This document shows positions 56,609 through 64,000 of a DNA stretch of 64,000 nt, in pieces (the first letter of the stretch is position 1; every line of letters begins with the position of its first letter). Location of the stretch: NCBI GenBank assembly GCA_016936455.1, contig JAFGXV010000029.1, positions 1-64,000 of the forward strand, given 5' to 3'. Both the position numbers and the translations under genes were made by a program. This DNA is from Desulfuromonadaceae bacterium. GTDB taxonomy: Bacteria; Desulfobacterota; Desulfuromonadia; Desulfuromonadales; Desulfuromonadaceae. The notes beneath the pieces were generated by a model. It made no database searches and had not been told where the DNA came from. It saw only the letters and a list, made by a program, of their open reading frames with translations.

Positions 56609-57760
56609 ATGGAAAACTGGATACACTGGCTGGATCAGCGCTATTTTCAGATCAGCCTCAAACAGTACGCCCTGGCCGCCCTGATCCTCATTGCCGCACT
56701 GCTGTTCAAGCGCCTGTTCAGCCGTCTGCTGACGCGCATCATTTCCCCCCTTGTCGACCGCACCCGCAACACCTTCGACGATCTGCTGCTCAACAGCCTG
56801 CGCCGCCCACTGGAGTTTCTGGTCTTTATTGCCGGGCTGTTCCTGGCGCTGCAGGTGCTGCAGCTGCCGAGCAAGCCGGTCAATCTTGAGCTGTTCGGCA
56901 ACGCGCTGCTCAAAACCCTGTTCACCTTCAACATGGCCTGGGTGCTGTTCAACGCCGTCGACCTGGTGGAAGGCACGCTGGGGCACTGGGCCCACAGCAC
57001 CGGTTCGCCCCTCGACGACCATCTGCTGCCCTTTATCCGCAAAACCGCACGCAGCTTCATCATCATCCTCGCCCTGGTGATGGTGATCCAGAACCTGGGC
57101 TATTCCATCTCCGGCCTGCTGGCCTCTCTGGGGCTGGGGGGTCTGGCCGTGGCGCTGGCAGCCAAGGACACCCTGTCCAACATCTTCGGTTCTGTAATGA
57201 TCCTGCTCGACCGGCCGTTTCGCGTCGGTGACTGGGTCAAAACCGACAAACTTGAAGGAACGGTTGAGGAGATCGGTTTTCGCTCGACCAAAATCCGCAC
57301 CTTTGCCAAAACCCTGATCACAGTGCCGAACAATATCATCGCCAACACGCCCCTCGACAACTTCAGCCGTATGCCCAAGCGTCGCATCAAGATGACCATC
57401 GGCGTCACCTACGCCAGCACCCCGCAGCAGATGCGGCGCGCGGTCAATGACATTCGCGCCATGTTGCAGCAGCATCCGGCGATTCAGCAGGACTTCATGC
57501 TGGTTAATTTTACCGAATTCTCCCCCTCGTCCCTTGACATTCTGGTGTACTGTTTCACCACAACCACCAACTGGGCACTCTATCTGGAGGCGCGTCAGGA
57601 TGTCTGTCTGCGCATCATGGAGATTCTCGACCAACTCGGCATGGCCCTGGCCTTCCCCAGCCGCAGCATCTACCTGCATGAGCCGGGCCCTCCCTGTGCC
57701 CCAGATGAGGAAGAGTTTGATTCGCACACTGCAGCCTCCGCCCAGGAATCCATGTCATGA
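56609..57760 (+). CDS. MscS-family mechanosensitive ion channel
   Basis: 383-aa inner-membrane protein. Four or five helices occupy about residues 18-180; the pore helix motif is LGLGGLAVALAAKDTLSNIF, with the Gly/Ala packing pattern of MscS TM3. The cytoplasmic beta domain begins DRPFRVGDWVKTDKLEGTVE and RSTKIRTFAKTLITVPNN. Longer than E. coli MscS (286 aa) through extra N-terminal helices, as in the YbdG/YnaI-type group. Releases solutes upon osmotic downshift. The ATG follows AAAAAGGACAATCTCCC. It overlaps the next gene by 4 bases. Confidence 0.93.
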   Translation: MENWIHWLDQRYFQISLKQYALAALILIAALLFKRLFSRLLTRIISPLVDRTRNTFDDLLLNSLRRPLEFLVFIAGLFLALQVLQLPSKPVNLELFGNALLKTLFTFNMAWVLFNAVDLVEGTLGHWAHSTGSPLDDHLLPFIRKTARSFIIILALVMVIQNLGYSISGLLASLGLGGLAVALAAKDTLSNIFGSVMILLDRPFRVGDWVKTDKLEGTVEEIGFRSTKIRTFAKTLITVPNNIIANTPLDNFSRMPKRRIKMTIGVTYASTPQQMRRAVNDIRAMLQQHPAIQQDFMLVNFTEFSPSSLDILVYCFTTTTNWALYLEARQDVCLRIMEILDQLGMALAFPSRSIYLHEPGPPCAPDEEEFDSHTAASAQESMS

Positions 57761-58527
57761 CGCCGGATGAAATCACAACGCAGCTCTCACAGCAGGCGCA
57801 GCAGTGTCATCAGCTGCTCGACGCCATCAGTCGACAGTGGCAGCAGGAATACCAGGACCAGGGTGGCCAGCTGTTCTGCCGGGCCGGTTGCGCCAACTGC
57901 TGCCGGCTGCAGGTCCAGGCCACCTGGAATGAAGCCCTGAGCATTGCCGCGCACCTCGACATTCCGCAGCACGAGCGGCTGGCCGGCTACCTGCCCCGGC
58001 TGCAACAGCTGACCCATGAGGCCAGCGACTACAAAAACCTGCTGCACCAGATCCGTCAACAGTTGCCGGGCTGCCCGTTTCTCGACGACAGCGGCTGCTG
58101 CACCATCTATCCGTGGCGCCCCCTGGCCTGTCGCGCCCTGCTCTCCACCCGTGAAGCCAGCTGGTGCGGCCTCGACTTTGCCGACCTCAACTCCGAGCAA
58201 AAGCAGAACTTCATGGCCGGACTGGACCCGCAGGTGGTCGATTTTCCGACCCACTATGCCGCAGCGCCGCGCCAGTTCGCCGCCGCGCTGGAGCAGCAGC
58301 TGATGCAGCGCCAGCAGCAGCTGACGGGAACCACCCTGTGCGGCAATCTGCCCCTGCTGGTCCATCTCGCCGCCGATCCTTCCGTGCGCGACGTGCTTCA
58401 TGGCCCACCGCAACAGGCCCAGCAGCAGGTCAAGCAGCTGGAGCAGAACTGGCCGTGGCTGATCAATCCCGACATCGCGATCACTCTTTCACCTCCAGCC
58501 CATTGCGATAAAAACCCGCGACGGTAA
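57757..58527 (+). CDS. CxxxCxxCC-domain (YkgJ-like) metal-binding protein
   Basis: 256 aa. The N-terminal half has the zinc/iron-chelating signature CRAGCANCCRLQVQ (about residues 41-54), then GCPFLDDSGCCTIYPWRPLACR with further Cys ligands, the usual two-part cluster of this family. The rest is Gln-rich and helical (LEQQLMQRQQQL, PPQQAQQQVKQLEQNW). Members are thought to bind Fe-S or zinc but lack a general function. The ATG overlaps the mscS stop by 4 bases. A Fur-controlled transcription unit begins downstream. Confidence 0.85.
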   Translation: MTPDEITTQLSQQAQQCHQLLDAISRQWQQEYQDQGGQLFCRAGCANCCRLQVQATWNEALSIAAHLDIPQHERLAGYLPRLQQLTHEASDYKNLLHQIRQQLPGCPFLDDSGCCTIYPWRPLACRALLSTREASWCGLDFADLNSEQKQNFMAGLDPQVVDFPTHYAAAPRQFAAALEQQLMQRQQQLTGTTLCGNLPLLVHLAADPSVRDVLHGPPQQAQQQVKQLEQNWPWLINPDIAITLSPPAHCDKNPRR

Positions 58528-58535
58528 CACCAGGC

Positions 58536-58589
58536 TTGACAGGCCCCGTCCAGCCGCCTAGAGTGGTCGCGATTGAGAATCAGTCTCAA
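58536..58589 (+). promoter_or_regulatory. promoter and Fur-type operator of the Fur-family gene
   Basis: TTGACA (58536-58541), 17-base spacer, TAGAGT (58559-58564). Nine bases downstream, TTGAGA-ATCAG-TCTCAA (58573-58589) is a 17-bp perfect inverted repeat of Fur-box type, suggesting autoregulation. Confidence 0.65.
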
Positions 58590-58615
58590 CCGCCTGTCGC
58601 AGGAAGACCACCGTC

Positions 58616-59083
58616 ATGAGCCAGCAACTGTTCGAACAATTTCTTGAACAACACTGCCTGAAAATGACCCAGCAGCGACGGGAAATCTACGAGGAAATCC
58701 TCAAGCTGGAGGATCACTTCGATGTCGACACCCTGTTGTGGCGACTGAAACAGCAGGGAAAGGCCATTTCAAAGGCCACCATCTACCGCACACTGCAACT
58801 GCTGCTGGAGTACGGGCTGCTGAAAAAGACGCAGGTCTCCCCCGATGGCGCCGAGATCCTCTATGATGCCTGCCCGGAAGGCTGCGCCAGCGACAATCTG
58901 GTCTGTACCGAATGTGGCAAAGTCATCCGTTTCAACAAGGCCGCGGTCTGCCAGCTGTGTACGGAGATTGCCGGCCAGCATGGTTTTGCCCCGTCATCGC
59001 ACTGCCTGAACATCTTTGCCCTCTGTCCGGCCTGCCAACAGGCCACTTCAAAAACCCAAGGAGAACAGCATGAAAAAGCGTGA
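58616..59083 (+). CDS. Fur/PerR-family metalloregulator
   Basis: 155 aa. N-terminal winged helix with LKMTQQRREIYEEILKLEDH and the recognition helix in ISKATIYRTLQLLLEYGLL. The structural zinc site is CTECG and CPACQ. His ligands include HFDVDTLLW and SSHCLNIF. It could be Fur (iron) or PerR (peroxide); the Asp/His ligand that separates them cannot be settled by eye. Its promoter carries a Fur-type palindrome. The gene overlaps the flavoprotein gene by 14 bases, linking the regulator to a thiol or oxygen-handling enzyme. Confidence 0.93.
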   Translation: MSQQLFEQFLEQHCLKMTQQRREIYEEILKLEDHFDVDTLLWRLKQQGKAISKATIYRTLQLLLEYGLLKKTQVSPDGAEILYDACPEGCASDNLVCTECGKVIRFNKAAVCQLCTEIAGQHGFAPSSHCLNIFALCPACQQATSKTQGEQHEKA

Positions 59084-60431
59084 TGTCGTCATCATCGGCG
59101 GTTCGGCTGCCGGCATGATGACGGCAACGACCGTCAAACGCCGCTACCCCGACAAACAGGTCACCATGATCCGCAATGTCAGCAAGACGCCGGTGCCCTG
59201 CGGTATCCCTTACATCTACGGCACCCTGAAGGCCGTTGAAAAAAATATCATCCCCGATGACAAACTGCTCGCCATGGGCATCGAGATCATTGCCGACCAT
59301 GTCGAGCGGGTCGAGCGCAGCGACAAAACCGTGCATTTCAGCAACGAAGAAAGCCTGAGTTACGACAAGCTGGTGCTGGCCACCGGTTCCAAACCGGTGG
59401 TCCCGCCGATTCCCGGCGTGGAACTGGACAACGTCTTCACCGTGGCCAAGGACCCCTTCTTCCTGCAGAGAATCTTCACGGCCCTGCAGCAGGCCCGTCA
59501 GGTGGTGGTCATTGGCGGCGGCTTCATCGGCGTGGAAATGGCAGAACAGATCGCCGCGCTGCAGAACGAGATGAAACAAGGCGCCAGTGTCGCGCTGGTG
59601 GAAATGCTGCCCCACTGCCTGCTGCTCGCCTGCGAGGAAGAGTTCTGCATTGAAGCGGAAAAGGAACTGCAACAGGACGGGGTGACGCTCTACACCAACA
59701 GCCGGGTTGAAAAACTCGAAGGCGCAGAGGGCCGTGTCACGGGCGTGAAACTGGCCGATGGCCGCACCCTCGCAGCGGACGTGGTCATCCTCGGCATTGG
59801 CGCGCTGCCCAACATCGATCTGGCCGAACAGATGGAGCTCGAAGCGGACCCGCGTTTGGGTATCAAGGTCGATGACCAGATGCGCACGGCCGATCCCGAT
59901 ATCTATTCCGCCGGTGACTGCGCCAGCAAGTTCTCCTTCTTCGACAAACAGCCCTCCTGCATCCGTCTGGCCTCCGTCGCGGCCACGGAAGGGCTGATCG
60001 CCGGCAGCAATCTTTACGCCGACAAACCGCGCCGCACCATCGGAGCGCTGGGCGCCTTTGCCACCCAGATCGGCGCTCGCGCCATCGGCGCCGCCGGTTA
60101 CACGACGCGTTCGGCCGCAGCCGAGGGGATTGAGGTGGTCATTGGCGACACCACGGCACCCAACCGCCACCCGGGCGGGCTGCCCGGCTGCATCGCCGAC
60201 ATGCGGGTGAAGATGCTGTTCCGCAAGCAGGACGGCGTGCTCATCGGCGGTCATGTCATCGGCGGTGAAGCCACGGCCGACATGGCCAACGTCATCGCCG
60301 TCGCCATCCAGAAACACATGACGGCCGAAGAACTGGCCACCATGCAGTATGCCACCCACCCGCTGCTCACGGCCTCGCCCCTGACCTACCACATCATGGT
60401 CGCCGCGGAACTGGCGGCAGCAAAACTCTGA
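59070..60431 (+). CDS. CoA-disulfide reductase / NADH oxidase-like flavoprotein
   Basis: 453 aa from the ATG at 59070, which follows CCAAGGAGAACAGC. FAD motif VVIIGGSAAGMMTAT, then a single redox Cys44 in TPVPCGIPYIYG, the pattern of NADH oxidase and CoA-disulfide reductase (one Cys rather than CxxxxC). An NAD motif VVVIGGGFIGVEMAE and second FAD motif DIYSAGDCASKFS follow, and the C-terminal dimerisation domain is present. No rhodanese domain is fused. It overlaps the Fur-family gene, suggesting control by iron or peroxide. A terminator follows. Confidence 0.93.
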   Translation: MKKRDVVIIGGSAAGMMTATTVKRRYPDKQVTMIRNVSKTPVPCGIPYIYGTLKAVEKNIIPDDKLLAMGIEIIADHVERVERSDKTVHFSNEESLSYDKLVLATGSKPVVPPIPGVELDNVFTVAKDPFFLQRIFTALQQARQVVVIGGGFIGVEMAEQIAALQNEMKQGASVALVEMLPHCLLLACEEEFCIEAEKELQQDGVTLYTNSRVEKLEGAEGRVTGVKLADGRTLAADVVILGIGALPNIDLAEQMELEADPRLGIKVDDQMRTADPDIYSAGDCASKFSFFDKQPSCIRLASVAATEGLIAGSNLYADKPRRTIGALGAFATQIGARAIGAAGYTTRSAAAEGIEVVIGDTTAPNRHPGGLPGCIADMRVKMLFRKQDGVLIGGHVIGGEATADMANVIAVAIQKHMTAEELATMQYATHPLLTASPLTYHIMVAAELAAAKL

Positions 60432-60479
60432 TCGCCATCCGGCGACCGGTGCGCAGCCCTCGCGGCTGAAGCGTCGACA

Positions 60480-60518
60480 GACCGCGGTTCGGCCCTGCCC
60501 GTGCCGCGGTCTTTTTTT
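60480..60518 (+). terminator. Rho-independent terminator
   Basis: GACCGCGG (60480-60487) pairs with CCGCGGTC (60504-60511) around a 16-base loop, then TTTTTTT. It ends the Fur-flavoprotein operon. Confidence 0.85.
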
Positions 60519-60688
60519 GCTCAGGCCGCACACGGTTTCGCCCCACCAAATCGCCCATCCCGCTCTCCCCGCACAAAGCCCGCAAAGAGGTAAAATGCTG
60601 TTGCACCAAGGGTGCCTTTTTCACTAGAATGCAGGTTTAATTTTTAACAGCTTTCATTCATCGTGATCGATAAAAGGAGAACCCTCCC

Positions 60689-61948
60689 ATGCCCATGTCC
60701 CAGGATTTCAAGCAACGCCTGTTCAAGGTACTCCCCCAGATTGCCGAGCACTACGGCACCCCGTTCCACATCTATGATGAACAGGGCATCCGCCAGACCG
60801 GCGACGCCCTGAAGCAATGGTTTTCCGGCATTGACGGCTTTCGCGAATATTTTGCCGTCAAGGCCCTGCCCAATAAGCGCATCCTGCAACTGATGAAGGA
60901 GATGGGCTTCGGTTTCGACTGCAGTTCGATCCCCGAGCTGATCATGAGCCGCGAACTCGGTGCCACCACCGAAGAGATCATGTTCACCTCCAACAACACC
61001 AGCCCGGAGGAGTTTGCCTTTGCCGAACAGGATGGCGGCTGCATCCTCAATCTCGACGACATCTCGCTCATCGACAAGGTGCCCAACTTTCCCGAACTGA
61101 TCTGCTTCCGCTACAACCCCGGACCCCGCCGCACCGGCAACATCATCATCGGCAACCCGGTAGAAGCCAAATACGGCATCACCCACGAGCAGGTGGTGGA
61201 AGCCTACGGCAAAGCCCGGCAGCGCGGCGCCACACGCTTCGGCCTGCACACCATGGTCGCCTCCAACGAACTCGACTACAGTTACATGGTGGAAACAGCG
61301 CGCATGGTGCTGACCCTGGCCAAGCAGCTGAAACAAGAGCTCGGCATCGAGCTGGAGTTCGTCAACATCGGCGGCGGCTTCGGCATTCCCTACCGTCCGG
61401 AGCAGAAACCGCTCAACATGGACGCCATGTCGCAGGAAATTACAGCCCAGTTTAACGCCTTCAAGGCCGAGCAGGGCTTTGTCCCGCGCATGTACATGGA
61501 AAGCGGTCGCTTCATGACCGGCCCCCACGGTTGTCTGGTGACCACGGCCATCAACCACAAGGACACCTACCGCAACTACATCGGTGTCGATGCCTGCATG
61601 TCCTCGCTGATGCGGCCGGCACTCTACGACGCCTATCACCACATCGACGTCCTCGGCAAGGAAGAGGCGCCGCGCGATCAGGTCTACGACGTGGTCGGCT
61701 CGCTGTGCGAGAACAATGACAAATTCGCCGTCCAGCGCGAGCTGCCGAAAATCGACGAGGGCGACCTGATCGTCATCCACGACTCCGGCGCCCACGGACA
61801 CGCCATGGGTTTCCAGTATAACGGACGCCTGCGGCCCCAGGAGCTGCTGCTGCGCACCGATGGCAGCGTGGAACTCATCCGCCGGGCGGAAACCGTGGCC
61901 GACTACTTTGCCACCCAGAATTACACGGCAGACACCTTCAAACCCTGA
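60689..61948 (+). CDS. lysA: diaminopimelate decarboxylase
   Basis: 419-aa PLP enzyme making lysine from meso-DAP. Schiff-base Lys58 in REYFAVKALPNKRIL, glycine loop FVNIGGGFGIPYRPE, and the C-terminal DSGAHGHAMGFQYNGRLRP, with the active-site residues of fold-type III. The start (ATG CCC ATG) follows AAAAGGAGAACCCTCCC. The rest of the lysine pathway is at 41179-44456 on the same strand; lysA here has its own upstream region of 170 bp after a terminator and no recognisable lysine riboswitch. Confidence 0.96.
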   Translation: MPMSQDFKQRLFKVLPQIAEHYGTPFHIYDEQGIRQTGDALKQWFSGIDGFREYFAVKALPNKRILQLMKEMGFGFDCSSIPELIMSRELGATTEEIMFTSNNTSPEEFAFAEQDGGCILNLDDISLIDKVPNFPELICFRYNPGPRRTGNIIIGNPVEAKYGITHEQVVEAYGKARQRGATRFGLHTMVASNELDYSYMVETARMVLTLAKQLKQELGIELEFVNIGGGFGIPYRPEQKPLNMDAMSQEITAQFNAFKAEQGFVPRMYMESGRFMTGPHGCLVTTAINHKDTYRNYIGVDACMSSLMRPALYDAYHHIDVLGKEEAPRDQVYDVVGSLCENNDKFAVQRELPKIDEGDLIVIHDSGAHGHAMGFQYNGRLRPQELLLRTDGSVELIRRAETVADYFATQNYTADTFKP

Positions 61949-62006
61949 GAGACCTGAACCGTCTCGGTCGACTGCTCGCATCGGCCGAAAGGGTGGAGAA
62001 TCAAAC

Positions 62007-62171
62007 ATGAACAAGGCGATGGCGCTGTACGAAGTGCACTATCAGGACGGCGAAACCTTCGGTGAGGAACTGGTGGAAGCCGAGGGACCGGAACAGGCCT
62101 GGAAGATTTTCGTCCAGCAGCAGCGGGAGCAGGACGGTAAAAAAGTGGCCATCTGCGTCATCCGCCACTGA
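62007..62171 (+). CDS. small protein, function unknown
   Basis: 54 aa. The ATG follows GGTGGAGAATCAAAC. The sequence MNKAMALYEVHYQDGETFGE and AEGPEQAWKIFVQQQ looks like a compact alpha/beta protein, with a C-terminal VAICVIRH. No motif or family recognised. It is 26 bp before a membrane-protein gene and likely shares its transcript. Confidence 0.55.
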   Translation: MNKAMALYEVHYQDGETFGEELVEAEGPEQAWKIFVQQQREQDGKKVAICVIRH

Positions 62172-62197
62172 TGCATCAACCCGCCGGGGGATAGCCC

Positions 62198-63121
62198 ATG
62201 GTTCTCAATCCTTTTTATACCCGCGTCAACGCGGTCTTCGACCGCGTTGAACATCTGTTCGAATCCGCAAAAGGACAGCGCCGCATTGGCAGTCTGCTGG
62301 TGATCCTCTTCCTCGGCGGGCTGCTCGGCATCGAGATCAACAACATGGGATGGATGCCAGCCTCCCTGGCCGCCATTACACCGACCAACCATCTGGAAGC
62401 CATTCAGCTGGTGTTCACCGCCCTGCTGGTGTTCGAGGTCATCAGCCTGCTGTTCAGTCTGGTGTATTCGGTGTCCATCTCGGTGGGCAAGCAGGTCGAG
62501 ATCCTGTCGCTGGTGATGCTGCGAAACATTTTCAAGGAAGTCTCGACCCTGCATGAGCCGGTCATCTGGGACGAGATCTCAACCATTATCATCAACATCA
62601 GCGCCCTGGCACTGGGGGCCCTGGCCATTTTCGTCATTCTCGGTTTCTACTACCGCCATATCCATGAAGTGCCGATCAATCCGGACGAAAAGGATACCGC
62701 GACCTTCATCATTGCCAAAAAGCTGATCGCCTTGGCCATGATGACCGCCTTCGCCCTGATCTTCGTCTGGAACTGGTGGCACAGCCTGCTCCACGGTGTC
62801 GACAACCGGGTTTTTGAGACCTTTTTCACCCTGCTGATCTTCAGCGACATCCTGATCATGCTGTTTTCCATGCGCTACGGCTCCAGCTACCGGGTAGCTT
62901 TCCGCAACAGCGGTTTTGCCATCGCCACCCTGCTGATCCGCGTGGCCCTGATTACGCCTGCGCCGTTTAACGCCCTGGTCGGCATTGGCAGCGCCATGCT
63001 GGTGTTGGGCATCCGACTGGCCTATAACGCCTACGTTCCATCGCGCTACCAGCAGCAGCGTGAAACCCTGCGTCGACGCGACGACCACCCAAAGAATCCC
63101 TGCACCTCTGAACACGCCTAA
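62198..63121 (+). CDS. multi-pass membrane protein, function unknown
   Basis: 307 aa with six or so hydrophobic segments (about 32-48, 70-95, 132-152, 172-190, 210-222 and 240-260). The first cytoplasmic stretch ([20 protein letters not shown]) is amphipathic, and the C-terminus is charged ([16 protein letters not shown]). A conserved-looking His/Trp patch, [11 protein letters not shown], is unusual. No family recognised. It starts 26 bp after the small gene and ends 16 bp before trpB, with AACAAGGAG between them. Confidence 0.65.
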   Translation: MVLNPFYTRVNAVFDRVEHLFESAKGQRRIGSLLVILFLGGLLGIEINNMGWMPASLAAITPTNHLEAIQLVFTALLVFEVISLLFSLVYSVSISVGKQVEILSLVMLRNIFKEVSTLHEPVIWDEISTIIINISALALGALAIFVILGFYYRHIHEVPINPDEKDTATFIIAKKLIALAMMTAFALIFVWNWWHSLLHGVDNRVFETFFTLLIFSDILIMLFSMRYGSSYRVAFRNSGFAIATLLIRVALITPAPFNALVGIGSAMLVLGIRLAYNAYVPSRYQQQRETLRRRDDHPKNPCTSEHA

Positions 63122-63137
63122 ACAAGGAGATATTCCC

Positions 63138-64000
<863 letters not shown>

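Noticed and set aside
60519-60688. Lysine riboswitch upstream of lysA
   Set aside because: The 170-base leader shows only a small GCACC/GGTGC hairpin, with no five-way junction or conserved lysine-box segments.

Overview
This is a chromosomal, GC-rich window with almost continuous coding. It most resembles a Desulfuromonadales-type deltaproteobacterium (the Desulfuromonas, Pelobacter and Geobacter group). The evidence is: a periplasmic/outer-membrane decaheme cytochrome paired with an MtrB/PioB-type barrel; a chemoreceptor with a c-type heme motif in its sensor domain; feoAB with a small 2[4Fe-4S] ferredoxin; lysine synthesis through LL-diaminopimelate aminotransferase (dapL); and the runs pgpA-cinA-recA-pilT-recX-alaS and hslVU-argBDFGH-dapAB-dapL. 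The genus is an inference from gene content, not a search result.

Layout. 1-2700: tRNA-Ser(CGA), tadA, a cyclic-nucleotide-binding protein, a nucleotidyltransferase-like protein and queF. 2700-7450: heme-motif chemoreceptor (minus strand), then an NlpC/P60 lipoprotein, a nucleoside deaminase and a DUF1232 protein. 7490-13905 (minus strand): an ileS-lspA-entericidin-like lipoprotein operon, a CDGSH iron-sulfur protein, an alpha/beta hydrolase, and a LysR regulator translationally coupled to an endonuclease III-related protein. 14179-17575: decaheme cytochrome plus outer-membrane barrel, divergent from the LysR gene. 17648-21302: hydrolase, Fur-type promoter with feoAB, ferredoxin. 21495-29850: AbiEi-like antitoxin, pgpA, cinA, recA, pilT, recX, alaS. 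29919-44857: hslVU followed by a long co-directional arginine and lysine gene run with several unexplained passengers (a nitrilase-like protein, Nudix, RDD, an LptM-like lipoprotein and a second entericidin-like lipoprotein). 44867-56297: DUF748 protein, HxlR regulator divergent from a YhdH-type oxidoreductase, a secreted subtilisin with PKD domains, cvfB, ppnP, rhodanese, and a multi-PAS diguanylate cyclase. 56609-64000: mscS, a CxxCxxCC protein, a Fur-family regulator with a CoA-disulfide reductase/NADH oxidase-like flavoprotein, lysA, two uncharacterised genes and the start of trpB.

Most striking point. The MtrB/PioB-type barrel gene (15233-17575) is interrupted by one in-frame TGA at 17093-17095. 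The same frame then stays open for 159 more codons and ends in the C-terminal Phe expected of an outer-membrane barrel. Five bases after the TGA begins a 41-nt two-tier hairpin (17101-17141) with the geometry of a bacterial SECIS element. The simplest reading is a selenocysteine-containing outer-membrane electron-conduit porin. A nonsense mutation or sequencing error remains possible. The small lipoproteins at 7495-7632 and 43014-43163 share an entericidin-like pattern and are easily missed by gene callers.

No insertion sequences, prophage, CRISPR arrays or rRNA genes were seen.
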